A program made the translations under genes and the position numbers. Positions 14,896 to 24,129 of a DNA stretch of 64,000 bases are shown piece after piece. The notes under the pieces are model-generated. The model did no database searches. It saw only the letters and a program-made list of their open reading frames with translations, and was not told the DNA's origin. The stretch's first letter is position 1; each line of letters opens with the position of its first letter. This DNA is from CAWIMX01 sp963792785 (GTDB lineage Bacteria; Acidobacteriota; Vicinamibacteria; Vicinamibacterales; CAVVIG01): NCBI GenBank assembly GCA_963792785.1, contig CAWBXO010000001.1, positions 1-64,000 of the forward strand. The letters are read 5' to 3'.

Positions 14896-17800
14896 ATGAA
14901 CACCGACGAACTGTTCTCGACATCGAGCGAGATGGCGAGACTGATGCGCGACCACGACTGGTCGGCCACGCCGATGGGGCCCTCCGAGACGTGGCCCCGC
15001 AGCATGCGTGCGACGGTCCGCATCATGCTGACGTCGCGGTTCGCGATGTGGATGGGCTGGGGTCCGGACCTCACGTTCTTCTACAACGACGCGTACGGCG
15101 CGATGACGCTCGGCGCCAAGCACCCCTGGGCCCTGGGACGTCCGTCGCGCGAGGTGTGGACGGAGATCTGGCCCGACATCGGTCCCCGCACCGAGCGCGT
15201 CTTACGCACCGGCGAAGCGACCTGGGACGAAGAACTGCTGCTGTTCCTTGAACGCAGCGGCTATCTGGAGGAGACGTACCACACGTTCTCCTACAGTCCC
15301 GTGGCGGATGACGCCGGCACGGTGGCGGGCCTTCTCTGCGTCGTCACCGAAGTGACCGAACGCGTCATCAGCGAGCGACGGATGGCCCTGCTCCGCGATA
15401 TCGCAGCGGCCAGCAGCGGCACGAGCACCGAGGAGGGGCTGTTCGCCAGCCTTGCGCCAGCGCTCGCCCACGACTCACGGGATGTGCCCTTCACCCTGAC
15501 GTACCTGTTCGAAGGCGAGAACGGCCGCGCCCGCCTGGCCTGTCGCACCGGCATGGCCGCCGATCACCCGGCCGCGCCCGCGAGTCTGCACGGGGGCGAT
15601 GCGCCCGCCGTCTGGTCGCTGGACGGGGCGGCGATGGAGCCCGATGGCGTGCTCGTTGAGCACTTGGATGCGACGTTCGGCGACCTGCCGACCGGGCCGT
15701 GGGCCACGGCGCCGACGACGGCGCTCGTGCTGCCCATCGCCCAGCAGGGCCAACAGCGCGCGGCGGGCGTGTTCGTCGCCGGCCTGAATCCGTTTCGTCC
15801 GGTGGACGACGCCTATCGGAGCTTCTTGCGCTTGCTCGTGGGGCAGATCGGCGCCGGTGTCGCCAACACCCAGGCCTATGACGCCGCGCGGCGACGGTCC
15901 GAAGCGCTCGCCGAAATCGATCGCGCGAAAACCACGTTCTTCAGCAACGTCAGCCATGAATTCCGAACGCCGCTGACGCTGCTGCTCGGCCCGCTGGATG
16001 ACCTGCGCACGACCGAAGAGCCGCTGCCCGAGCGCATGCGCGAGCAGCTCGACGTCGCGTACCGCAACAGCCTGCGCCTGCTGAAGCTGGTCAACACCCT
16101 GCTCGACTTTTCCCGAATCGAAGCGGGCCGGACGCGCGCGCACTTCGAGCCGATCGACCTCGGCGCGGCGACCGCCGATCTCTCCAGTACGTTCCGGTCG
16201 GCGATGGAGAAGGCCGGGCTGGTGTTCCGGGTGACGGCCGGCGCGCTCGATGAGCCGGTCTACGTCGACCGGGACATGTGGGAAAAGATCGTCCTGAACC
16301 TGCTCTCGAACGCCTTCAAATTCACGCTGGCCGGCTCGGTCGCCGTCACGGTGACGAGGCAGGGCGATCGCGCCGTGGTCACCGTCGACGATACGGGCGC
16401 CGGAATTCCTGAACGGGAGCTGTCCCACATTTTCGAACGGTTCCACCGCGTGGACGGCACACGGGGGCGAAGCCACGAGGGGTCCGGCATCGGGCTGGCG
16501 CTGGTGCACGAACTGGTCAAGCTGCACGGCGGCGAACTGACGGTCGAGAGCCAGCTGGGGCGCGGCAGCCGCTTCACGGTGTCCCTGCCGTTCGGCCACG
16601 CGCATCTCCCGGACGAGCAGGTGGTGGCCGGCGAGTCGCGAGCGATGGGCCGCCAGGCCACGCCGTACGTGGAAGAGGCCCTGCGGTGGTTGCCGACGAC
16701 GGCCGCGCACGCACCGGGCCCCTCGGCGTCGGCGGACGGCTCGGCCGACGCGGCGACCCTGCCCACGACCGGTCGCGTCCTGCTCGTCGATGACAACGCG
16801 GACATGCGCGAATACGCGCGCCGTCTCCTCGCCGAGCGCTGGGTCGTCGACACGGCCGCGAATGGCCGCGAGGCACTGGCCGTGGCGCGCGCGACGCGCC
16901 CAGACGTCGTCGTCACGGACGTGATGATGCCGGAGGTGGACGGCTTCGGTCTGTTGCGCGCGTTGCGTGACGACGCCGACCTCGAATCGATTCCCGTGGT
17001 CATGGTGTCGGCGCGGGCGGGCGAGGAGGCGCGGCTCGAGGCGGTCGGGGCCTCGGCGGACGACTACCTCGTCAAGCCGTTCTCGGCGCGCGATCTGATC
17101 GGCCGCGTGGATGCGCAGCTCGTGAAGGCGCGCGCCCGAACGCTCGAGAGACGGCACGCGGAGCGCATGCAGAACCTGTTCGCCAACGCCCCCGTCGCCA
17201 TCGCCGTGCTTCGGGGGCCCCAGCATGTGTTCGAGCTCGCGAACCCGGCCTATCTGGAAATGATCGGCCGGAAGGACGTCCTGGGGAAGCCGTTGCGCGA
17301 CGCGCTGCCCGAACTGGACGGTCAAGGCATGTTCGAGCTGTACGACGGCATCCGGGCGTCGGGCGAGCCGTTCGCGCAGCAGTCGCGGCGCGTGCAACTG
17401 AACCGGGGGGCCGGCGGCGCCCCGATCGACTGCTATTTCGACTTCGTGGCCCAGCCCCTCTTCGACGACCGCGACACGGCCGACCGGATCGTCGTCGTCG
17501 CGCACGATGTGACCGCGCTGGCCACGGCGCGGAACGAGGCCGAGTCTGCCAACCGGTTGAAGGACGAATTCCTGGCCACGCTCTCCCACGAATTGCGGAC
17601 GCCGCTCAACGCCGTCCTCGGCTACATCCAGATGCTGCGCGGAGGCGTGATTGCGCCCGACCGCATGGGCTCGGTGCTCGAAATTCTCGAGCGCAACGCC
17701 AAGCACCAGGAGCAGCTGATTGCGGACGTCTTCGACGTGTCACGGATTGTGACCGGCAAGCTCCGGCTCGACATGCAGCCCGTGGATCTGACGGTGGTGA

Positions 17801-18714
17801 TCAATCGCGCGCTGGGGACCGTCGCGCCGGCCGCGTTGGCGAAGGGTGTCCGGCTGCAACCGCAGTTCGATGCCGCCAGTGTTCGGGTGTCCGGCGATCC
17901 ACAGCGCCTGCAACAGGTCGTGTGGAACGTGCTGTCGAATGCCGTCAAGTTCACGCCAGGCGGCGGTGGGGTGCAGGTCAGGCTGCAACGCACCGACGCG
18001 CTGGTGGAGATCATCGTGAGTGACACCGGCGAGGGGATCGCCCGGGAGTTCATGCCGTACCTGTTCGAACGGTTTCGGCAGGCCGATGGCGGTCGGACGC
18101 GCGCGCATGGCGGCCTGGGTCTCGGGCTGGCGATCTGTCGCCATCTCGTCGAGGCCCACGGCGGACGGATTGAGGCGGACAGCCCGGGCAAGGGCCGGGG
18201 CACGACGATTCGCGTTCAACTGCCGATCATGACCGTCCACGGTTTTGTCGCGCACCCCGTCGAACGCGCGCATCCGTCGGTCGACCTCCCAGCCTCCCCT
18301 GAACTGCAGTTGATGAACCTGGCTGGCGTGTCGGTCCTGCTGGTCGACGACGACGGTGATGCGCTGGGGATGGCCAGCGACGCGTTGTCCGCCGCCGGCG
18401 CCAGTGTGACGTCGGTCGCGAATCCCGCGGACGCGATCTCGGCGCTCGATCAGCGGCGGTTCGACGTGGCCATCGTCGATATCGGCATGCCCGAGGTGGA
18501 TGGGTACGAACTGCTGGAACGCATCAGGCGACGTCCCGCGGATCGGAACGGCGCGGTGCCTGCCGCGGCTCTGACCGCGTACGCGCGTGCGTCGGATCGC
18601 ACGCGATCGCTCGAGGCGGGGTTTCAGATGCACCTGTCGAAACCCATTGAGCCGGCGGAACTGGCGGCGGCCGTGCGTGTGTTGGCGGGCGATCGCCACC
18701 GGTCGACGGCGTGA
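14896..18714 (+). CDS. Hybrid histidine kinase with two kinase cores and two receivers
   Basis: 1,272 residues with no membrane helices, predicted cytoplasmic. Order: PAS-like sensor (about 30-150, FAMWMGWGPDLTFFYNDAYG), GAF-like domain (about 160-330), HisKA with phosphoacceptor His in NVSHEFRTPLTLLLG (about 352), HATPase, receiver 1 (VLLVDDNADMREYARRLL, Asp in VVTDVMMPEVDGF about 674), PAS (about 760-870), second HisKA (TLSHELRTPLNAVLGYI, about 896), second HATPase, and receiver 2 (VLLVDDDGDALGM, Asp in IVDIGMPEVDGY about 1192). The doubled kinase-receiver arrangement suggests an internal phosphorelay. No dedicated response regulator lies beside it, so its output is unknown. Start ATG 14896 gives the full PAS domain. 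Confidence 0.9.
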   Translation: MNTDELFSTSSEMARLMRDHDWSATPMGPSETWPRSMRATVRIMLTSRFAMWMGWGPDLTFFYNDAYGAMTLGAKHPWALGRPSREVWTEIWPDIGPRTERVLRTGEATWDEELLLFLERSGYLEETYHTFSYSPVADDAGTVAGLLCVVTEVTERVISERRMALLRDIAAASSGTSTEEGLFASLAPALAHDSRDVPFTLTYLFEGENGRARLACRTGMAADHPAAPASLHGGDAPAVWSLDGAAMEPDGVLVEHLDATFGDLPTGPWATAPTTALVLPIAQQGQQRAAGVFVAGLNPFRPVDDAYRSFLRLLVGQIGAGVANTQAYDAARRRSEALAEIDRAKTTFFSNVSHEFRTPLTLLLGPLDDLRTTEEPLPERMREQLDVAYRNSLRLLKLVNTLLDFSRIEAGRTRAHFEPIDLGAATADLSSTFRSAMEKAGLVFRVTAGALDEPVYVDRDMWEKIVLNLLSNAFKFTLAGSVAVTVTRQGDRAVVTVDDTGAGIPERELSHIFERFHRVDGTRGRSHEGSGIGLALVHELVKLHGGELTVESQLGRGSRFTVSLPFGHAHLPDEQVVAGESRAMGRQATPYVEEALRWLPTTAAHAPGPSASADGSADAATLPTTGRVLLVDDNADMREYARRLLAERWVVDTAANGREALAVARATRPDVVVTDVMMPEVDGFGLLRALRDDADLESIPVVMVSARAGEEARLEAVGASADDYLVKPFSARDLIGRVDAQLVKARARTLERRHAERMQNLFANAPVAIAVLRGPQHVFELANPAYLEMIGRKDVLGKPLRDALPELDGQGMFELYDGIRASGEPFAQQSRRVQLNRGAGGAPIDCYFDFVAQPLFDDRDTADRIVVVAHDVTALATARNEAESANRLKDEFLATLSHELRTPLNAVLGYIQMLRGGVIAPDRMGSVLEILERNAKHQEQLIADVFDVSRIVTGKLRLDMQPVDLTVVINRALGTVAPAALAKGVRLQPQFDAASVRVSGDPQRLQQVVWNVLSNAVKFTPGGGGVQVRLQRTDALVEIIVSDTGEGIAREFMPYLFERFRQADGGRTRAHGGLGLGLAICRHLVEAHGGRIEADSPGKGRGTTIRVQLPIMTVHGFVAHPVERAHPSVDLPASPELQLMNLAGVSVLLVDDDGDALGMASDALSAAGASVTSVANPADAISALDQRRFDVAIVDIGMPEVDGYELLERIRRRPADRNGAVPAAALTAYARASDRTRSLEAGFQMHLSKPIEPAELAAAVRVLAGDRHRSTA

Positions 18715-18733
18715 CGCGGGCGCGGCGGCCCTG

Positions 18734-20497
18734 TCAGTCCCCGAACAATTCCATCCCTTCGGCGAGCGCCTCCTCGAGGTGCTCCTTCGTCACCACGCCG
18801 AGCACCTTCGGCCCCGCCGCGACGACCGCGACGCGCGCCCGGGCGCGTTGCATGCGCGCGATCAGATCGAAGATGGTGATGTCGGGGCCGACCACCACGA
18901 AGGTCTCTCGCGCCAGATCGGCGATCCGAACGGCCCGGCGGCAGTCGTCGGGATGGCCGCGCAGCCAGTTGCGCGACAGCACGCCCGCAACGCGATCGCC
19001 GTCCATGACGACGATGTAGCCCGGGATGTCCGGCCCCTCCGTGAGATCCAGAGCGGCCGGCGGGCGGTCGGCCGGTTGGAGGTCGACGGCGCCGGCGACG
19101 AGGTCCGCCACGTGGTGCACCAGGTGCGCGTTGGCCTGCAGCGCCTCGGGCATCAGGTGGCCCCGCCGCGCGAGCTTCATGGTGTAGATGCTTTCGCGCA
19201 GGATGAGGCGCCGCACGCCGTAGCTCACCGCGACGGTGAGCGCCATCGGGAGGACCACGGCATAGTCGAGCGTCATCTCGAACATCATCACCACGGCCGT
19301 CAGCGCGGCGCCGGTCGTGCCCGACACCACCCCCGCCATCCCCGCCAGCGCGAAGACGGCCGGCTGGAGGTGGAACCCGGGAAGGAGGCGGCTCACGAGG
19401 ACGCCGTAGGCCGCGCCGATTGTGGCGCCCAGGAACAGCGCCGGCGAGAAGATCCCACCCGAGGCGCCGGATCCCAGTGTCACCGACGTCGTCAGCAGCT
19501 TGCAGGCGAAGAGGACCAGCAGGAACGGGACGCTGGTCAACGTGCCGGTGAGGACATCCAGGATCGTCGCGTAGCCCACGCCCTGCACGTAGTAGTGGCC
19601 GCGCCACGCGAAGAGCAGGGTGAAGAGCACGCCGACGCCCAGCATGCCGACGGCGTGGCGCAGGTACGGGCGGCCCGGCAGCGCGCGCTCGAACAGGTCC
19701 TCCGTGCCGTAGAGCAGCCGGATGAAGAGGACGGAGGCGAGGGCGGTCACCCCTCCGAGCACGACGTACGCGGGGAGGAGCGTGAGGTGCTCGGGCACGG
19801 CGATGGCCGGAATGGGAAACGCCGGCTGGTTGCCGAAGAGGTATCGGCCGACGTAGGTCGCGGTCGTCGTCGCCAGCGCGACGGGCACCAGCGTGCGGGC
19901 GCTCACCTCGTGCAGCAGGATCTCCACGGCGAACAGGACGCCGCCGATCGGCGTGTTGAACGTGGCCGCAATGCCCGCGCCGCCTCCGGCCGCGACGAGC
20001 GTGGCGCGCTGCCAGCGCGAGACGCGCGCGAGCCGGCCGCTCAGCGACGCGAACGCGGCGCCGATCTGGATGATTGGGCCCTCACGGCCGACCGATCCGC
20101 CGGTGCCGATCGACAGCGCCGATGCCAGCGACTTGATGACGGCGACGATCGGGCGGATCTCGCTCTTGTGGTAGTAGATCGCGTCCATCACCTCCGGGAC
20201 GCCGTGCCCCTTGGCCTCGGGCGCGAAGCGGCGCACCAGGAACACGACCAGGAGGGCGCCGACGACGGGCACGAAGAGGACCGCCGGCCCCCACGGGCTG
20301 CCGGGCGTGTGCAGGTTGGTGTCGTAGTCGAGGGAGAAGCGTCCGGCGAAGGCGAGGTTATGGCAGAGAGCGATCAACACGCGGAAGACGAACGCGCCGA
20401 GGCCGGTGACGGCCCCGAGCAGGACGGCCAGCAAGCCGAAGACGGGCGGCGACAGGGGCGCCGTCGTGGCGAGGCGCCTGGGCGGTCCGGAGGCCAC
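18734..20497 (-). CDS. ClC-family chloride channel/transporter with C-terminal CBS domains
   Basis: 587 residues with the three ClC selectivity signatures: GHGVPEVMDA (in place of GSGIP), GREGPIIQIG with the gating glutamate (about residue 135), and GSGASGGIFSPALF (about 344). About ten or more hydrophobic segments span residues 15-430. The region 435-587 contains a CBS pair (AGVLSRNWLRG, then PDITIFDLIARMQRARARVA and GVVTKEHLEEAL) that may bind adenine nucleotides. The gating Glu is present, compatible with proton-coupled exchange, but transport type cannot be settled. GTG 20497 is directly against an AGGAGG, which is too close for an ideal ribosome site, so the true start may be slightly downstream. 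It converges with the kinase gene. Confidence 0.92.
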   Translation of the reverse strand: MASGPPRRLATTAPLSPPVFGLLAVLLGAVTGLGAFVFRVLIALCHNLAFAGRFSLDYDTNLHTPGSPWGPAVLFVPVVGALLVVFLVRRFAPEAKGHGVPEVMDAIYYHKSEIRPIVAVIKSLASALSIGTGGSVGREGPIIQIGAAFASLSGRLARVSRWQRATLVAAGGGAGIAATFNTPIGGVLFAVEILLHEVSARTLVPVALATTTATYVGRYLFGNQPAFPIPAIAVPEHLTLLPAYVVLGGVTALASVLFIRLLYGTEDLFERALPGRPYLRHAVGMLGVGVLFTLLFAWRGHYYVQGVGYATILDVLTGTLTSVPFLLVLFACKLLTTSVTLGSGASGGIFSPALFLGATIGAAYGVLVSRLLPGFHLQPAVFALAGMAGVVSGTTGAALTAVVMMFEMTLDYAVVLPMALTVAVSYGVRRLILRESIYTMKLARRGHLMPEALQANAHLVHHVADLVAGAVDLQPADRPPAALDLTEGPDIPGYIVVMDGDRVAGVLSRNWLRGHPDDCRRAVRIADLARETFVVVGPDITIFDLIARMQRARARVAVVAAGPKVLGVVTKEHLEEALAEGMELFGD

Positions 20498-20522
20498 CTC
20501 CTGACGGTATCACTCCGCGGCG

Positions 20523-21020
20523 TCAGACCACGATCGTGACCGTGTCGTTGGCGACGCTCGTCGCCAGTTGCCGGAGCGAAACGAAGGCCGGGCCGGACAG
20601 CACCTGCCCGCTCGTCGTGAACTGCGAGCCGTGGCACGGACAGATGTAGACGCCGCCGCTGAAGATGGTGATCGTGCAGGCCTGATGCGTGCACGTGGCC
20701 GGGAGGGCCGAGAACGCGTTCGTTCCCGTGTGCGCCAGCAGGAAGTCGCCCCGCGTCGACTGCACCAGCGCCACGCCGCCGACCGACGACAGGACGGAGC
20801 CGGCGCCAATCGGCACCGACACGCCGCCGGCGACAACCGTGCCGTCGACGATGGGCAGCTGGGCGAAGCTGCTGGGCGCGGTCGGCGAAGAGGAGCCCCC
20901 GCCGGCGCCGCAGGCCTCGACGAGAATCCCCAGCGCGGCGCAGGTGGCGGCCCGGCATGCGCCCGCGCAGAGCTGGCGGCGCGACAGCCGCTGTGGATGC
21001 TCCGATGTGACGTCGCTCAT
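20523..21020 (-). CDS. Tat-exported Rieske [2Fe-2S] protein
   Basis: 165 residues. The N-terminus has a twin-arginine-type signal (RLSRRQLCAGACRAA) ending in a lipobox-like LVEACG, so the product is probably a periplasmic, lipid-anchored protein. The Rieske cluster ligands are clear: CTHQAC (about residue 110) and CPCHGSQF (about 127). It resembles stand-alone arsenite-oxidase-small-subunit-like or QcrA-like Rieske proteins rather than a full bc1 subunit. Start ATG 21020 overlaps the previous gene's stop (ATGA). It is the last gene of the envelope operon, and its electron partner is unknown. Confidence 0.87.
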   Translation of the reverse strand: MSDVTSEHPQRLSRRQLCAGACRAATCAALGILVEACGAGGGSSSPTAPSSFAQLPIVDGTVVAGGVSVPIGAGSVLSSVGGVALVQSTRGDFLLAHTGTNAFSALPATCTHQACTITIFSGGVYICPCHGSQFTTSGQVLSGPAFVSLRQLATSVANDTVTIVV

Positions 21021-21760
21021 GGGTCCTCCTTGGCCGGCCCCCCGGACTCGTTCGGGTCGACCTGATAGTCGTAGTACCTGATGCGCAGCGCGTAGTCGCC
21101 GACGAGGCGGACATGGCACCGCGTGTCGTCCTGCAGCGGCAGCCAGAAGCCTCCGACGCGCTGGTACTGGCGGATGAGATGCGGGTTCCTGATCCAGAAG
21201 GACGGGCTCTTCACCGGATCGCCCTCGATCTTCGCGATGGCGAAATCTTCCTTGTCGATCCACACCTTGCCGGTCAGGACGTACTTGTTCTGCCGTTTTG
21301 GCCGGAGGGCGAGCACGTAGCAATCGCGGTCCAGGTACCGATCGTCGCCGACGAGCTCGGCATCGTAGTTGGCTGGCGTGAGCGCGCTCTCCGTCTTCTG
21401 GGGCCCTTCGGCGGCTTCCCGTTCCGCGTTCATCAGACCGTCGAAGACGCGCCTGTGGATCCAGCTCACGCCCTGTTCCGACGGGGCGGAGAACGTCTTG
21501 GTGGCCGGCGCGACGAACCGCATCGAGATCACGAGGTCCGCGTCCGGTTCGTGGCCGGGCTCCGCCACCGTGTATTCCCGCGTGGACGAGTACGACTGCA
21601 GGGCCGCCTCGCGCCGCGCGTTGGCGTCCGCCACCTTCGCGAAGATCGCATTCCCGGCCGCCAGCGCCGGCGCGCCTTCACGCTCCGCGAGGGTCGCGTG
21701 CTCGACGGCGGTCAGCGCGAGAAGCGCGCACAATCCGATGCGGAAGCTCATGATTCGCAT
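21017..21760 (-). CDS. Secreted LolA-like / outer-membrane lipoprotein-sorting type protein
   Basis: 247 residues with a signal peptide (MRIMSFRIGLCALLALTAVEHATLA). The mature part reads like a LolA/LolB-type eleven-strand half barrel: SYSSTREYTVAE, LVISMRFVAPATKTFS, YVLTGKVWIDKEDFAIAKIE, then FWLPLQDDTRCHVRLVGDYA. Such proteins bind lipid acyl chains in the periplasm. Family assignment is from general pattern, so moderate. ATG 21760 is chosen because it gives the signal peptide. The gene overlaps the flippase-like gene upstream by 13 bases and the Rieske gene downstream by 4, so it belongs to the same transcript. Confidence 0.7.
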   Translation of the reverse strand: MRIMSFRIGLCALLALTAVEHATLAEREGAPALAAGNAIFAKVADANARREAALQSYSSTREYTVAEPGHEPDADLVISMRFVAPATKTFSAPSEQGVSWIHRRVFDGLMNAEREAAEGPQKTESALTPANYDAELVGDDRYLDRDCYVLALRPKRQNKYVLTGKVWIDKEDFAIAKIEGDPVKSPSFWIRNPHLIRQYQRVGGFWLPLQDDTRCHVRLVGDYALRIRYYDYQVDPNESGGPAKEDP

Positions 21761-22755
21761 GCGGGAACCCCTCGGCGATCGACTCTGGTGCTGAGGAAAC
21801 CCAGCGCGCCGATCGCCGCCGGTGGCAGGTAAAGGACGGCGTGCAGGCCGATCACCGGCGCCACGGTCTGCGCGGGATCGATGTGGAGCAGCGCCACCAG
21901 ACCGAGCTGGCACACGGCGTGGAAGCCCCCGACGGCGCCAGGGGTGGGGCTCATGCCGCCGATCGTGACGATGCCGAGGACGATGAAGCCGGTGAGAAAC
22001 GGCACCGGCAGCCCGAACGCCATCAGCGCCAGCCAGGCGGAGACCGCGGTCAGGACGGAGGTCAGGATCGAATACGCGGCGGCCGCGGCCACGCCCCGGG
22101 GCCGCGCCAGGATGGCGAGGCCCGACGCGAACTGCTCCAGGTGGGTCGCCAGGCGCGCCCGGAAGCGCGCCGGCACGATACGGGACCGGTGGACCCACGC
22201 GCGAATCCGATCCAGGCTCCGCAGGGTCGCATACAGCGCGGCGAGGCAGCCGACGCTTGCGGCGAGAACCGTGGCGATCGCCGCGTTGAGGCCGAGGCCG
22301 GCCGCGAGCGCGCCGCGGGTCGCCAGGATCTCGGCCGGGACGAACAGGGCCAGCACCGACAGCAGATCGAAGAACCATTCGACGGAGACGGTGGCGAGCG
22401 CCGCGCGGAAGTCGACGCCCGTTCGCTCGCTGAGGAAGTAGGGCCGCGCGACCTCGGCCGCCTGCATCGATACCAGCGCGCTGACCGCCATGCCCTTCAT
22501 CATGGCCGTCACGATCGGCGGCAGGGGGAGCCGGCGCACGGGGCTCAGCAGCACCTGCCAGCGGATCGACGAGACGACGAGGGACGCCAGCCGCAAGAGA
22601 ATGGCGGCGCCGAGCAGCCGCCAGCCGATCGAGCGAAACCCGTCGACCAGCACGGGCCACTCCGCGTTGCGGAAGAACAGCCACAGGAGCGCGGCCGCCA
22701 GGCCGACGCTGACGGCGATTCGCCATCGGGGCCGCGGCGTCCCCAGCACGCTCAT
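21748..22755 (-). CDS. Flippase-like membrane protein (UPF0104 / LPG-synthase transmembrane family)
   Basis: 335 residues with about eight transmembrane helices. The family pattern is clear: an N-terminal helix (ISVGLAAALLWLFFRN-like), RWQVLLSPVRRLPL, MMKGMAVSALVSMQAAEVARP and, near the end, GGMSPTPGAVGGFHAV, the P-T-P-G-x-x-G signature. This family relates to the transmembrane part of MprF and to AglD-like proteins, implicated in moving lipids or lipid-linked sugars across the membrane. In this operon, with glycosyltransferases and lipid-handling proteins, a glycolipid flippase role is reasonable but inferred. ATG 22755 overlaps the previous stop (ATGA). Confidence 0.85.
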   Translation of the reverse strand: MSVLGTPRPRWRIAVSVGLAAALLWLFFRNAEWPVLVDGFRSIGWRLLGAAILLRLASLVVSSIRWQVLLSPVRRLPLPPIVTAMMKGMAVSALVSMQAAEVARPYFLSERTGVDFRAALATVSVEWFFDLLSVLALFVPAEILATRGALAAGLGLNAAIATVLAASVGCLAALYATLRSLDRIRAWVHRSRIVPARFRARLATHLEQFASGLAILARPRGVAAAAAYSILTSVLTAVSAWLALMAFGLPVPFLTGFIVLGIVTIGGMSPTPGAVGGFHAVCQLGLVALLHIDPAQTVAPVIGLHAVLYLPPAAIGALGFLSTRVDRRGVPACES

Positions 22756-23525
22756 CGCTCGCCCGCGATCTTGCGGCGCGTCACCTGATCGATGAGGCCG
22801 CCGATCACGCCCGTCAGGGCGCTGCGCGTGCTGAACGCGCTCGGGACGACGCTCGATGAGTTGTCGCTCGAGATCACGCTGCGCCCGAGCTCCTCGCCGG
22901 TCGCCTTGTCGAAGTACGACACCCGCAGGGTCAGCAAGGCATTGCCGAGATCGAGAAACAGGAACTGCAGGAACTTGTTGCCCTTCGCGTAGTCGATGAC
23001 CTCCGATCGGACCACCAGGGTCCCGCTCGCCTCGTCCTCGGTGGCCGCCAGGCGGCGTTGGCGATCGAAGGCCAGGAGGTCGGTCCAGGCGCGCATGGGC
23101 GCATCGACCGGATCGGCGTCGCGAAACGTCGTCTCGCCGGCGGTGTCGGCCGTGGGGCGCGGGCTGGCGGGCAGGCCGGCCGCCTCGACGATCGCGATGG
23201 CCGAGACGTGGCCGCCCTGGCGAAACTCCTTGGCGAGCCCCGCGGTCAGCTGGTCGAGCACGCGGCGGGGCACATCCGGCCCGATGAGGCTTGTCGCCCG
23301 GACGATCTCGACCCGATCGTACTTGGAGAAATTGCCGCGCAGCGGCACGGCCGTCGTGACGCGAAAGCCGCCCCCGAAGATCACGGTCTTCCAGTTGAGG
23401 ATTCCGTTCTTGGGCGTGTAGGGCCGTTCTTTGGCGAAGGCGGTCGTCCCCCACGACGTGCAGACGACCGCCAGCACCGCCGCCCCAATCCGCACGCGCC
23501 TCCGGCTCGTCGCGCTATCGGGCAT
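22752..23525 (-). CDS. Secreted DUF4410-like protein
   Basis: 257 residues with a signal peptide (RIGAAVLAVVCTSWGTTAFA). The body reads YDRVEIVRATSLIG, LTAGLAKEFRQGGH, GTLVVRSEVIDYAKGNKFLQ, then DKATGEELGRSVI, resembling DUF4410, whose members are small periplasmic or outer-membrane proteins of unknown function. Its central pattern (a compound built from an inherited-property calculation, then a statement about element added or growth-rate class) also appears in the lipoprotein encoded next to it, so the two may be distant paralogues. It overlaps both neighbours and is co-translated with them. Confidence 0.7.
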   Translation of the reverse strand: MPDSATSRRRVRIGAAVLAVVCTSWGTTAFAKERPYTPKNGILNWKTVIFGGGFRVTTAVPLRGNFSKYDRVEIVRATSLIGPDVPRRVLDQLTAGLAKEFRQGGHVSAIAIVEAAGLPASPRPTADTAGETTFRDADPVDAPMRAWTDLLAFDRQRRLAATEDEASGTLVVRSEVIDYAKGNKFLQFLFLDLGNALLTLRVSYFDKATGEELGRSVISSDNSSSVVPSAFSTRSALTGVIGGLIDQVTRRKIAGER

Positions 23526-24129
23526 AACCCGCCCTCACGAACGACCCGATGTGGCGGACGAGCCGGCGGATAGTGCCGCGCGTCGTCGCGGTGACGCGAT
23601 CGTCCTGGGCGGTGATGCTCGCCGCGGCGAGGACACGGCCCGTCTGTTTGTCGCGCAGCCGGACGCGAACGGTGACGACCAGATGGTTGAAGCCGAGCTC
23701 CACCAGGCGCAGACCCTCGTAGCCGCGGTCGTAGTCGTCGATGGAGCCGTCGAGCACGAGCGTGGGCGCGCCGGCCACGTCCGGCTCGGGTGCCGATCCG
23801 TCCGAGGGATCCGGATCCGCGCGCCGGACGTCCGGCCTCGAGGGAAGCCCTCGCAGCTGCGCAACGAGCCCGTCGTTCAAGTCCCGTTGCTCGCCGGCCG
23901 GCATCCGGCCCCCCAGCTGGTCGTCGAGCCAGTGGGTCTCGATGATGTGATAGCGCCGCAGCGACTCGGCGAGCGGCACGACCGTGTGCGTGCGCGTGGG
24001 CCCTCCGGTCAGCGTGCGGACGCCGCGCCCGACCGCGTAGCCCTGCCACGTGCAGCCGGAGAGCGACGCGGCGAGCGCCGCGAGGAGCGCGAACCGGCCC
24101 GCTGCCTTCGCAGTCGTGTGCGGGCTCAT
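23515..24129 (-). CDS. Lipoprotein, possible paralogue of the DUF4410-like protein
   Basis: 204 residues. The N-terminus is a lipoprotein signal (FALLAALAASLSGC, lipobox LSGC). The C-terminal half reads PTLVLDGSIDDYDRGYEGLR, HLVVTVRVRLRDKQTGRVLA, parallel to the DUF4410-like neighbour (LVVRSEVIDYAKG, LTLRVSYFDKATGEEL). Both look like paired envelope proteins. No function is known. ATG 24129 overlaps the previous stop (ATGA), and the 3' end overlaps the next gene by 11 bases. Confidence 0.68.
   Translation of the reverse strand: MSPHTTAKAAGRFALLAALAASLSGCTWQGYAVGRGVRTLTGGPTRTHTVVPLAESLRRYHIIETHWLDDQLGGRMPAGEQRDLNDGLVAQLRGLPSRPDVRRADPDPSDGSAPEPDVAGAPTLVLDGSIDDYDRGYEGLRLVELGFNHLVVTVRVRLRDKQTGRVLAAASITAQDDRVTATTRGTIRRLVRHIGSFVRAGYAR

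Noticed and set aside
15475..17706. Long open frame antisense to the hybrid kinase
   Set aside because: No recognisable motif, and the opposite strand has a complete kinase. Third-position GC bias explains it.
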